Part shown: piece after piece, positions 16,727 through 24,278 of the stretch
Numbering within the stretch: the stretch's first letter is position 1
How the letters are laid out: each line of letters begins with the position of its first letter
Virus record (IMG/VR): IMGVR_UViG_3300031772_000210
Coordinates: 1-28,681 of that record
DNA: 28,681 nt
Reading direction: 5' to 3' (one strand)
Source: a virus
Notes under the pieces: generated by a model
Database searches by the model: none
What the model saw: the letters and a program-made list of their open reading frames with translations, nothing else
What the model was told of the DNA's origin: nothing
Program-made: the position numbers and the translations under genes

Positions 16727-16948
16727 TTATTTTTCTCCGAATTTTTTAACGTTAATTTCCATTTGGTGGTATTTTCCGTCAAATCTTTCGCCTGGATATT
16801 CTTTATTCTCTGTGAAGGTAACTCCTGCAGATAATTCTGTTGCAAATGAGCGACATTTCTGACATTCATTTACGGGGTTTGCTTCGTATTCAGCGTCTGG
16901 GACATCAAATGTTCCCTTGCACCAAAAATTTTTACATACTATTCTCAT
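16727..16948 (-). CDS. Small zinc-ribbon protein
   Basis: 73 residues from the ATG at 16948. Four Cys suggest a zinc ribbon: C-K-N-F-W-C near the N-terminus and C-Q-K-C about 20 residues later. I reject the longer frame starting at 17029, because a TAATATATA copy ends only five bases before 16948 and the extra 27 residues look non-coding. It leads the 16948-15424 unit. Such small ribbons often bind nucleic acid or a protein partner; no more can be said. Confidence 0.6.
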   Translation of the reverse strand: MRIVCKNFWCKGTFDVPDAEYEANPVNECQKCRSFATELSAGVTFTENKEYPGERFDGKYHQMEINVKKFGEK

Positions 16949-16953
16949 ATTAC

Positions 16954-16963
16954 TATATATTAG
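16954..16963 (-). promoter_or_regulatory. Candidate late promoter CTAATATATA
   Basis: Minus-strand CTAATATATA (nine of ten bases), ending five bases before ATG 16948. A gp55-type start would give a leaderless or nearly leaderless mRNA. Confidence 0.5.
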
Positions 16964-17056
16964 TAACCAAAAATCTATATTATAATTATAAGTTAATATC
17001 ATGATCTTGTATATTTTACTGTTTTCCAAGATTGTGATTTTTAACCATTTTATACT

Positions 17057-17066
17057 TGAATATATA
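17057..17066 (+). promoter_or_regulatory. Candidate late promoter TGAATATATA
   Basis: Eight of ten bases match TTAATATATA; 23 bases before the ATG at 17090, the same distance as at 7963 and 17970. Confidence 0.4.
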
Positions 17067-17089
17067 AAAACAGAAATACATTACTTTGT

Positions 17090-17425
17090 ATGAGGTTTAA
17101 GAGTCTAACACACAATTCACAAAAGTTCACACGAGAACTTGATATCAACAAAATTTTACAAAATAGTAATCTTGATTGGTTGACTGACGCAGAATTTGAA
17201 AATGCGGAAATCGAAATCGAAAAGGATACATTAATTTGGCATAATGGTGACTGGTATTCAGGAGACTTTGAATATGGTATTTGGTTAAGTGGTAAGTTTT
17301 ATGGTGGAAATTTTATTAATGGTATATGGCAAAATGGAGAGTTTTATGATGGCACATTTGAAAGTGGTCTATGGAAAAACGGGAAATTCTATGGTGGTGT
17401 AAATAGATTGACCGATAAAAAATAA
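17090..17425 (+). CDS. MORN-like repeat protein
   Basis: 111 residues. Residues 58-102 are three exact-length 15-residue repeats of pattern G-x-F-x-x-G-[IL]-W-x-x-G-x-F-Y-[GD], for example GNFINGIWQNGEFYD, preceded by a partial copy. Such G/F/W repeats, often annotated as MORN-like, build a flat beta-sheet ladder. They are frequent in phage and Bacteroidota proteins of unknown role. The N-terminal 50 residues are a charged cap. It is followed nine bases later by the next gene. Confidence 0.65.
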   Translation: MRFKSLTHNSQKFTRELDINKILQNSNLDWLTDAEFENAEIEIEKDTLIWHNGDWYSGDFEYGIWLSGKFYGGNFINGIWQNGEFYDGTFESGLWKNGKFYGGVNRLTDKK

Positions 17426-17434
17426 AAACACACA

Positions 17435-17905
17435 ATGAAAAGAAGAAAAGTAACTGTTAAAGTCAAAGAAAGAAAATTAGACTTAACCATTTACATTAAC
17501 GGCAATGATGTAGAAATAGTAAGGGACATTGAAGGCAATTTATTCTTTAAAGTGGGAAGAGAACTATCTAATGATTTAGCAGAAGGTGTATCTTTACTTA
17601 TGAGAAATAAAAAATTATTAAATGATAGCGAGTTATGGTCTATCAATATAAAAAATAACGGATACAATATTTATCCAGAGAAGGCATTATACTGGTTAAC
17701 CGGTGGCGATTCAGACTGGAACATAAAAGATAGCTATAAGAAAACATGGGGAGAATCATATTCTCTATACCAAAAACAATACGGAGAGTTAATATCTGAC
17801 ATAATAAGTCAGTCAAAAACACTCGGTGATATAAAAAATAAATTTTTAAAAGAATTAAATATATTAGATTTATATGAATTTGCCCTTAGTAAAGGGATAG
17901 CATAA
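17435..17905 (+). CDS. Unknown protein
   Basis: 156 residues with a basic start (MKRRKVTVKVKERKLDLTIY). Predicted beta-rich N-terminal third, then Trp/Tyr-rich middle (ALYWLTGGDSDWNI, TWGESYSLYQKQYG) and a helical C-terminus (LGDIKNKFLKELNILDLYEF). No family is recognised. It is cotranscribed with the repeat protein and closed by a strong terminator. Confidence 0.6.
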   Translation: MKRRKVTVKVKERKLDLTIYINGNDVEIVRDIEGNLFFKVGRELSNDLAEGVSLLMRNKKLLNDSELWSINIKNNGYNIYPEKALYWLTGGDSDWNIKDSYKKTWGESYSLYQKQYGELISDIISQSKTLGDIKNKFLKELNILDLYEFALSKGIA

Positions 17906-17907
17906 AG

Positions 17908-17934
17908 AAAAAGCCCTCATCTGAGGGCTTTTTT
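17908..17934 (+). terminator. Strong intrinsic terminator
   Basis: Eleven-base-pair stem (AAAAAGCCCTC / GAGGGCTTTTT), loop ATCT, ending in a T run. Stem core and length closely match the one after the 814-residue gene (20450-20473). Confidence 0.85.
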
Positions 17935-17969
17935 ATTGCATAGATAATACCTAAAAAGGATTTAAATAA

Positions 17970-17979
17970 TTAATATATA
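17970..17979 (+). promoter_or_regulatory. Candidate late promoter TTAATATATA
   Basis: Exact copy, 23 bases before the ATG at 18003, directly after the previous terminator. Confidence 0.62.
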
Positions 17980-18002
17980 CAGAAAAATAGTAAGTTTCTA
18001 TT

Positions 18003-20447
18003 ATGAAATATGTTCATGAACGCGAAGAATACCTTAAAAGCCTTAAATTAGTTAACGAAGCAGCCTCAAATGATATTGAGTTTGGTGATTCAATTGTGGG
18101 TCGTCTATTATCTGGTATCTTCAGAATGGCTAAGATGGGTGTTGACATGAAGAGAATTGATGGTGCTTTAGCTAGATTAGAAAAAGCTATTACTAACTCA
18201 GTTGTTGTTGAATTAAAAAAGGAGCCAGATTTCGAAAAGGCTACTACTGATATTGAAAAGGCTGGTCTTATTGATGGATTTACTGATAAAGTAGAAAATG
18301 ATCCAAAAAATTTGACTACATATTTAGAAGAAGCTAACAAGGAAAATCCTGAGCTTATGAAAGAATTATTGGCACTACCTGGAATTGCAGAAATTCTACA
18401 AAGTGTTATAGATGAATATGGTGAAGGTGGTGCTAAGACTGAAGAAACTTCAGGTGGTAATTATATTAACATGATTAAAAACTTAAAAGCTTTATCAGCT
18501 ATGTTATCAACATACAAAAATGTTAAATTAGAAGGGGAGCCAGCAAAACAAGCAGCCGAACCGAGAGCAACTAGTGCTGAAAATCTTAAGAAGAAAACTG
18601 GTGAAACAATACAACAACAGCAAGCAGCTAAAGCTGCAGCTGATAAAGCCAAACAGTCAACACTGAAGCAAAATCCAACTGTTACTAAGAAAACTGAAGT
18701 AACTGATAAAAACGAATCTATATTATTTGAAGCGCTTGGTGATCCAGAAAAAGGGGCAGATGTAGCTAAAGGTGAATCTCACTTAACTGAAGCATTTGGT
18801 AAATTGAGAAAATCAATTGAGTCATTGATGTCACCAAAAGATAAAGGAGTTGGTATTGATGTAGCATTTATTAATGATATTGTGAGTAAAGCAAATGATA
18901 CTAAAAATAAAGAAACAATTAAATCTCTTTATAAAGAAATCAATAGATATTTAGTTGGTGATAAGAAAGCTACATTACAACAACCTGATGCTCTATATAA
19001 AGAGAGTATGGAAACTATTTCAGACAAAAATAAAATACCAGTTGTTGCTGAGAAAATAGCAAGACTTGCAAACCGCGCTATGCAATTCGAAGGAACTGGT
19101 TTATATGGTGGTATGGGTGATTTTGGTAAAGCACTTGAACAATTTAATATAACAATGAAGTCATTATCATCAGCACCAGCTAAAACAAATGAGTCAATTA
19201 ATGAATCTTGGATTTCTGATATGTTTAATATTAAGACTGATTCTACAAAAGGTAGTGTTGAAATCAAAGGTGATAATAATAAAGTAACTCAAATTATTTA
19301 TAATGGTAAGAATTTTGATTTTGATGCGTATCTAAAAGAAAAGGGTATGGCTATTGATGCTGATAGTATTAATAAATCCAATAAGGAATTAGAAACCAAA
19401 TTGGAACCAAAAGCCACCGAATTAATTAAAGAAGCGCAAATTGATGCTATTGAAATTGTTAGAATATTTAACCAAGCAGGTAGATTAATTACTAAAACTA
19501 ATATACCGTCTACTAGAAGTGGTGGTAAGATTAGTGTTGCTAGATCCAATAATTGGGAAACATTAGATGGTGGTGCTATTGATCCACAAAATCCAAAAGG
19601 TCCTGTTAGAAACATTAAATTATTCCAACGTTGGAATGATGGTGTTTTAAAATTGGTTAAGAAGTATGATGATATATTGAAAAATGCCAAAGTTAAGACA
19701 TCATCTGGTGAATTAATTAAACCTAAATATCCAATTAGTAAATTTATGGTTGATTGTTTAGAAGATGGTAAACTATTTAAGTCAATGTCTGGTAGAGGTA
19801 GTGGTGATGATATGGGTTATCAGAAAAAATATCTAATGGAACATCTAGAGTTGGATGAAGCTACTGCAGGAAAAGCTGGCGATGCAACTTCTAATGTTGA
19901 TACAAGTAAGGGCACTTCAAATTTTGAATTCAAAGCATTTGATAAATCAAAACCAATCAAAGATTTAAATAAAACACTAACTAGACTGAGTGGTAAATTT
20001 ACAATAGCTGGTACAACCAAAGAAAATATAAGCTTATATATGACATCATTCTATCCATTAAAGGGTAATGAATATATTGGATATTTATCTACATCTGATA
20101 AATATTTTAAGAGATTCGTTAATGGTTATACTTCTGAAAATGATATCAACGAAGCTATTTATTTAGTAAAGTTTACCCCGGGTAATCAATTTGGTAAAAA
20201 TACTGAATTTAAATCTAAAGTAATTAAATGTTGTAAAGCAGATGAAATAGATGCTGCTGAACTAGTTGATATATCATTGAAAATGAATAAGGTAGAATAT
20301 TTAATTGATAATAAGGATAATAGAATATCGGCTAAACATAGTAAAACTGTCGATGTTCCTGGTTTCTACTTCTATGAGAATACTGAAACTATAGCTAAGT
20401 TGCAAAAGAAACTCTCTAAATCAGAGACAGCGGAATCAGCAGAATAA
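18003..20447 (+). CDS. Large probable internal head protein (814 residues)
   Basis: 814 residues with the leader MKYVHEREEYLKSLKLVNE|A (V-N-E at 17-19). Further sites of the T4 prohead-protease type, each followed by Ala or Ser, lie at 241-243 (LFE|A), 261-263 (LTE|A) and 399-401 (INE|S). Residues 180-235 are an Ala/Gln/Lys-rich linker. Residues 20-170 and 265-385 are helical. From about 400 on it looks globular, with G-G-K-I-S and SMSGRGSGDDMGY stretches. No family is recognised. It forms its own transcription unit between two near-identical terminators, behind an exact TTAATATATA. The multi-site pattern suggests a precursor matured in the prohead. A tail or tape role is less likely. Confidence 0.65.
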   Translation: MKYVHEREEYLKSLKLVNEAASNDIEFGDSIVGRLLSGIFRMAKMGVDMKRIDGALARLEKAITNSVVVELKKEPDFEKATTDIEKAGLIDGFTDKVENDPKNLTTYLEEANKENPELMKELLALPGIAEILQSVIDEYGEGGAKTEETSGGNYINMIKNLKALSAMLSTYKNVKLEGEPAKQAAEPRATSAENLKKKTGETIQQQQAAKAAADKAKQSTLKQNPTVTKKTEVTDKNESILFEALGDPEKGADVAKGESHLTEAFGKLRKSIESLMSPKDKGVGIDVAFINDIVSKANDTKNKETIKSLYKEINRYLVGDKKATLQQPDALYKESMETISDKNKIPVVAEKIARLANRAMQFEGTGLYGGMGDFGKALEQFNITMKSLSSAPAKTNESINESWISDMFNIKTDSTKGSVEIKGDNNKVTQIIYNGKNFDFDAYLKEKGMAIDADSINKSNKELETKLEPKATELIKEAQIDAIEIVRIFNQAGRLITKTNIPSTRSGGKISVARSNNWETLDGGAIDPQNPKGPVRNIKLFQRWNDGVLKLVKKYDDILKNAKVKTSSGELIKPKYPISKFMVDCLEDGKLFKSMSGRGSGDDMGYQKKYLMEHLELDEATAGKAGDATSNVDTSKGTSNFEFKAFDKSKPIKDLNKTLTRLSGKFTIAGTTKENISLYMTSFYPLKGNEYIGYLSTSDKYFKRFVNGYTSENDINEAIYLVKFTPGNQFGKNTEFKSKVIKCCKADEIDAAELVDISLKMNKVEYLIDNKDNRISAKHSKTVDVPGFYFYENTETIAKLQKKLSKSETAESAE

Positions 20448-20449
20448 TT

Positions 20450-20473
20450 AAAGCCCTCTTATGAGGGCTTTTT
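20450..20473. terminator. Intrinsic terminator, probably bidirectional
   Basis: Nine-base-pair stem (AAAGCCCTC / GAGGGCTTT), loop TTAT, then T run. It overlaps the stop codon of the convergent minus-strand gene by two bases, so it can serve both. Confidence 0.8.
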
Positions 20474-20855
20474 AAATTGTACTAATCGTACCAGAACTAT
20501 AAGACCAGTCAAAATATAATAGACTAGATTTTGGTCCCTCAGGTTCTATCCAGTCTGGATGATCTTGTCGTGTTTTCTCGACATACTCTTTACCTTCGAT
20601 TATAGATCCAATCTTACCCTCACGATTTTCTTGTTTTAATTCAGTATCAATTCGACGAATTTCTTCACCTGGTAATCCACCATCCATTGGTGATACTGGT
20701 ACCATATTAAGTGCAATAGTTTGTGCAGCGACTTTGATAGCAATTGGTAAAAGGCTATTATCAAATTGTGATTGTGTTGCGGATGACTCATTCAACACAT
20801 AATTTGATTGTGCTTCAATTATTTCTTGAATCTTTTTATTTAATTCTTCATCCAT
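20472..20855 (-). CDS. Small protein resembling part of a gp23-type capsid protein
   Basis: 127 residues. Residues 36-61 (LPIAIKVAAQTIALNMVPV, then SPMDGG) resemble the segment of T4-like major capsid proteins in which a P-[IM]-x-R-[RK]-V stretch is followed by A-x-[DN]-[LM]-V-x-V-x-P-M. The rest, with GLPGEEIRRIDTELKQENRE, is not familiar, and the whole is far too short to be a capsid protein. It could be a capsid-binding or mimicry protein, or the likeness may be chance. There is no targeting leader (MDEELNKKIQEI). It follows the 293-residue gene by about 30 bases and probably shares its transcript. Confidence 0.45.
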   Translation of the reverse strand: MDEELNKKIQEIIEAQSNYVLNESSATQSQFDNSLLPIAIKVAAQTIALNMVPVSPMDGGLPGEEIRRIDTELKQENREGKIGSIIEGKEYVEKTRQDHPDWIEPEGPKSSLLYFDWSYSSGTISTI

Positions 20856-20885
20856 GAAATTTATAGGATAAAATTTTGTGAAGTT

Positions 20886-21767
20886 TTATTCAGAATATAA
20901 TAGGTTAATTGAGATCTTATTCATAACAGCTCTTTGAAATGCTGATAGCACGGCATGATAATCGAACTCTTCTCCTTGTTGGTCTCTAAACATCTTGTAG
21001 ACATTTTTAAAAATTTTACCATTATCACTAAATGTCTTTTTAATCTCATTTAATAATAATCTGGCATCTTGTCTATTTGTCAATGGATGTTTCGCATCTC
21101 TATTTATAAAATCATTATAGGTTTCGGATATAAATGAATTTGCGCGTCCATATAATTGGTCTTCAATTTCTTTTGGACTCATATTAAGAAAATCATCAGC
21201 ATATGCGCATATTTCTGATTTTAGTGAGACACCAACTCTAAATGGTTCAAAGTCTCTAATTTTAGCCATTTTAATAAATTTTTTCCCTTCATTTGGCCAC
21301 ATTGGATTTGGTTCAAGTTCTTTTTCCACTACATCGACAAAACTAAAGTGTGGTAAAAATTCAATACCGAACCAATCTGCATTAAGATATTCTCCTATAC
21401 CATCCCATAGTTGCGGGCAGTCAAAATCCATTAGATAAAAATTAGTGTCGCTACTAATTGAAGTATTTGTTTTGAAGTTATAACCACCTGGTATCTTCTC
21501 TGGTTGTGTTGGTGGTATGTTTACTTTTAGTTTAAATGCATTTGAGCATAGAGATTTATTTTTCAACTCGTTCTCTAATTTTATTATATCTGATTCTAGA
21601 TTTGCCTCAGCATCAGCAATTTCTTTCCTAATTTCCTCAGCTCTTATGATACTACCATAACTAGCTAATTTTTGGCCTCTCGTTGAGTGACCATATCTCA
21701 ATAGCTTTTCGCCGGCCTGTTTATAGGTGTCGCTTTTTAATTCGTCTATGCGCTTAATATGTTTCAT
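20886..21767 (-). CDS. Probable internal head protein with capsid-targeting-like leader
   Basis: 293 residues. The leader MKHIKRIDELKSDTYKQ has I-D-E at residues 7-9. A helical charged region (about 20-70), then a globular part with DFDCPQLWDGIGEY, ADWFGIEFLPHFSF and PFRVGVSLKSEI, and a helical C-terminus ending in LLYSE. No family is recognised. Its ATG overlaps the previous gene's stop by one base, so the genes from 24008 to 20472 are likely one operon. Confidence 0.6.
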   Translation of the reverse strand: MKHIKRIDELKSDTYKQAGEKLLRYGHSTRGQKLASYGSIIRAEEIRKEIADAEANLESDIIKLENELKNKSLCSNAFKLKVNIPPTQPEKIPGGYNFKTNTSISSDTNFYLMDFDCPQLWDGIGEYLNADWFGIEFLPHFSFVDVVEKELEPNPMWPNEGKKFIKMAKIRDFEPFRVGVSLKSEICAYADDFLNMSPKEIEDQLYGRANSFISETYNDFINRDAKHPLTNRQDARLLLNEIKKTFSDNGKIFKNVYKMFRDQQGEEFDYHAVLSAFQRAVMNKISINLLYSE

Positions 21768-22762
21768 TATTTAATCTTAATACTAAAGTAAACCCAATAG
21801 TTAGATGGCTTTACTGAAACTACAATTTTATCCGACCAGCGGTATTTTGATAACCAAGTTTTAAAATTCTGTTTTAAATTTTGAAATTCGCCTTCATCTA
21901 ATATCGTACCATCCCATTTACCAACACCATAGATACCAAATGACATTATACCATTCGCAATCATAATTCTACTTCTTTGTTCGTAGTTACCTGGTTTATA
22001 TTGTAGCAATTCTTTTTTAGCAGTCATTAGCACTTTAATTGTATTAATTGTTATATCTTTCATTTCTTTTTTGAAAGAAGCTAGTGACTTGTTGGATTTA
22101 TTCATAAGACTAAATATAACTGAGTTTGTTAGTTTAAATTGACCAATTAATAATTTATCATTGTTTGATATTATACCATAATCAAGATATACAACACCAT
22201 CAGAAAATGATATACCCATATATAATCCACATTTATCTTTACACTTTTCTAAATGTTTTATACCATTGTGTAAAGAGTGGTAACGAGACATAACATCAAT
22301 CAAATCCTGTTTATCTGCTTGATATGACCAATAGATATAATAATTTTCCGGACAAGTTTCCCAATTTGGTTCTTTATTTGCACCAAATGCTGTCAGTGTA
22401 TATAAAAAGCAATTGAAAGTATTTTTTCCTGCAACTGCTATTTCTTCTATCTCTTCGGTGATGCCTTCATTAACTACACTAGCAGTTACCGTTAGCTCAC
22501 CTTCTTGTGTATCAGATAAAACATCTTCAATTTCTTTAACCAAGGTTTCTTTATCCCAATCCGATAATAAATTAACAGCGTTTGCTATCTCTATATCCGG
22601 TTTACTTTCTGTTAAATAATTGTTTACTATTCTTAGTATATCTTCATTTTCTTTAATTTTATCTTCAACCCATATACCAATAGATTTATCCTGCTCGATT
22701 TCTTCAACTCGACCCAGTGACTCAGTTATAAAATTATAATATTTTTTAATTATCTTCATCAT
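21767..22762 (-). CDS. Probable internal head protein with capsid-targeting-like leader
   Basis: 331 residues. Two adjacent ATGs give MMKIIKKYYNFITESLG; the second is the better match to the leader. Candidate processing sites are I-T-E|S at residues 12-14 and V-E-E near residue 20. The N-terminal 110 residues are acidic and helical. The later part has Cys/Trp/Tyr clusters (NWETCPENYYIYWSY, CKDKCGLYMGISF) and a repeated [ST]-x-x-W pattern. No family is recognised. Its start overlaps the end of the membrane-protein gene by 17 bases. Confidence 0.6.
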   Translation of the reverse strand: MMKIIKKYYNFITESLGRVEEIEQDKSIGIWVEDKIKENEDILRIVNNYLTESKPDIEIANAVNLLSDWDKETLVKEIEDVLSDTQEGELTVTASVVNEGITEEIEEIAVAGKNTFNCFLYTLTAFGANKEPNWETCPENYYIYWSYQADKQDLIDVMSRYHSLHNGIKHLEKCKDKCGLYMGISFSDGVVYLDYGIISNNDKLLIGQFKLTNSVIFSLMNKSNKSLASFKKEMKDITINTIKVLMTAKKELLQYKPGNYEQRSRIMIANGIMSFGIYGVGKWDGTILDEGEFQNLKQNFKTWLSKYRWSDKIVVSVKPSNYWVYFSIKIK

Positions 22763-23591
22763 TTTCTAATTTTGTATCACCATCATTTATTGGTTTGATG
22801 TTTGAAAGTTCGGCGAATGTTTGAATAGATGGTTTTAGATCTGATAGATCATCATTCGCGCCTAAATCTTGTTTAATTTCTTCTTCTTCTTTTTTCTTGA
22901 AACCAAATCTATCTTTTAGTCGACTGATGAAATCAGTTATAAAGTTCTTAGATATTAATGTGCTAATACCAACACCCAATCCTAAAAATATACCAGGTAG
23001 TGTATCTATATCAATTTTGTATTTTTCAACTAGTGTAGCCAATGTTGACATAACTGGTATTAATAGTGCAGTATATGCGAACATATCAGCGAAGCCATAT
23101 ATTACCCTTCCTAAATGTTTACATATGACATTAAATACACTTTTAATTGAGTTTAATACTTTAACTAGTTTTTTTACGACACCGTATACTCCCTGTAATC
23201 TAAATTCTTCTAATTCAGATTGTATATCTTTTGTTAACTTATTTTTTTCAGTTTGTGATAGTTTATCTTTTCTATCTTCTAAATAAACAATTGAGATAGC
23301 GCATACCGTCATCTCAACTATCATCAGCGGAGTAACGGTTACATTTAGATTCATATTCTTAACAAGATTATCAATGATAGGATAGAATGCTGCAACACCT
23401 GTACCAAATGTTACTATGAAATTGAAGTTTACTCCAATATCATTCATAACCTTTTTATGTAAATCTTCCCATATAGATGTCCCACCTTTGGCTTCTTCTT
23501 GTAGATTATCCGATAATATACCATTAATAAAATCTTGTGACATCATATCAATATATGATTTAGAATATTCTTCGAATCTTTGGACTTTCAT
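22746..23591 (-). CDS. Multi-pass membrane protein with capsid-targeting-like leader
   Basis: 281 residues. The leader MKVQRFEEYSKSYID is followed by L-Q-E-E-A near residue 30. About four hydrophobic segments follow: 54-76 (FIVTFGTGVAAFYPII), 84-104, 162-188 (FADMFAYTALLIPVMSTLA) and 196-214 (GIFLGLGVGISTLI). A charged loop of about 55 residues lies between the second and third. The C-terminus is acidic. A TTAATATATA copy ends four bases before the ATG. A membrane protein carrying a head leader would be unusual: it might be ejected and insert into the inner membrane. The alternative is an ordinary membrane protein (lysis, exclusion) whose start merely resembles the leader. Confidence 0.6.
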   Translation of the reverse strand: MKVQRFEEYSKSYIDMMSQDFINGILSDNLQEEAKGGTSIWEDLHKKVMNDIGVNFNFIVTFGTGVAAFYPIIDNLVKNMNLNVTVTPLMIVEMTVCAISIVYLEDRKDKLSQTEKNKLTKDIQSELEEFRLQGVYGVVKKLVKVLNSIKSVFNVICKHLGRVIYGFADMFAYTALLIPVMSTLATLVEKYKIDIDTLPGIFLGLGVGISTLISKNFITDFISRLKDRFGFKKKEEEEIKQDLGANDDLSDLKPSIQTFAELSNIKPINDGDTKLENDEDN

Positions 23592-23595
23592 TGCT

Positions 23596-23605
23596 TATAT
23601 ATTAA
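23596..23605 (-). promoter_or_regulatory. Candidate late promoter TTAATATATA
   Basis: Exact minus-strand copy, four bases before the ATG at 23591. Either the RNA is leaderless or the element serves another purpose. Confidence 0.5.
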
Positions 23606-23624
23606 AATTGGAAATTTAATATCG

Positions 23625-24008
23625 TTACCCAAAATAAGAGTAAACTTCGTAGTCTTTTATCTTAAAGTCAATAAACATCATATCGGAATAGCTTTCTGGA
23701 TTTTCGGCAAATCGAATAGTTAACTCATAATTAATTCCTGCTATTTCGGGAATATATAAATCTATTTGATTAACAATTTCAGACTTAACAAAGTCGGCAG
23801 ATACTCTAGTTTCATGTAAGAATCGTTCTAGGTCTGCGCCAAATACTGGATCACCAAATAATTCACCTTTACCCGTAAATAAAATCATCTCATATTTTTG
23901 TAAAACTACCTCAATTATCTCATCTTCTATAATTTCTAATGGATTATATCGAGGATGACCCTGATATAAGATATAGAAGTCGGTAAAATTAAAATTTTCT
24001 GCTGCCAT
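23625..24008 (-). CDS. Baseplate wedge protein, gp25-like
   Basis: 127 residues, close to T4 gp25 (132). The diagnostic segment ILFTGKGELFGDPVFGADLE, then the helix and beta-hairpin (LTIRF, FIDFKIKDYEV) match the gp25/lysozyme-like wedge family. In T4, gp25 sits at the hub-sheath boundary and helps start sheath assembly. The EPR-type motif of the family appears here as the variant I-P-E-I. It is the first gene of the minus-strand unit reaching 20472. A TTAATATATA copy is four bases upstream. Confidence 0.8.
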   Translation of the reverse strand: MAAENFNFTDFYILYQGHPRYNPLEIIEDEIIEVVLQKYEMILFTGKGELFGDPVFGADLERFLHETRVSADFVKSEIVNQIDLYIPEIAGINYELTIRFAENPESYSDMMFIDFKIKDYEVYSYFG

Positions 24009-24012
24009 GAAT

Positions 24013-24022
24013 TATATATTAA
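24013..24022 (-). promoter_or_regulatory. Candidate late promoter TTAATATATA of the gp25 operon
   Basis: Exact minus-strand copy, four bases before the ATG at 24008. The same close spacing is seen at 23596 and 16954. Confidence 0.55.
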
Positions 24023-24038
24023 ATATATAACACTCGAT

Positions 24039-24278
24039 ATGTGGGTAGTATATTTATTAAAATGTTCGGATAACAGTTTATATTGTGGTATAACCAATGA
24101 TATAGATAATAGATTGTCTGTTCATAATTCTGGTAAGGGTGCTAAATACACAAAGGTTAGATTACCAGTAGAATTAGTATATAAAGAAAAAGCAGATGAT
24201 AGATCATCTGCTTCTAAACGTGAATATCAAATTAAAAAAATGAGTAGAGTAAAAAAGCTTTTACTTATAGCGACTTAA
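24039..24278 (+). CDS. GIY-YIG nuclease-domain protein (UPF0213/YhbQ type)
   Basis: 79 residues, the whole being one GIY-YIG domain: VYLLKCSDNSLYCGIT, then D-N-R-L with the catalytic Arg, HNSGKGAKYTK, PVELVY and the Glu in SKREYQIKK. Length and motifs fit the small stand-alone UPF0213 type found in bacteria rather than intron-homing endonucleases, which carry a DNA-binding tail. It may nick or trim DNA. It starts divergently from gp25 and ends convergently with the clamp loader, overlapping it by 14 bases. Confidence 0.85.
   Translation: MWVVYLLKCSDNSLYCGITNDIDNRLSVHNSGKGAKYTKVRLPVELVYKEKADDRSSASKREYQIKKMSRVKKLLLIAT
24248..24265. terminator. Weak hairpin between convergent genes
   Basis: Seven-base-pair stem AGTAAAA / TTTTACT with loop AAGC. 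No proper T run follows, so termination activity is uncertain. Confidence 0.3.

Noticed and set aside
16949-17029. Longer start for the zinc-ribbon protein at 17029
   Set aside because: The late-promoter motif falls inside this extension and the extra residues do not look like protein sequence.
24039-24278. Homing endonuclease of a mobile intron
   Set aside because: The protein is only a GIY-YIG domain of the UPF0213 type, and the flanking genes are intact and uninterrupted.
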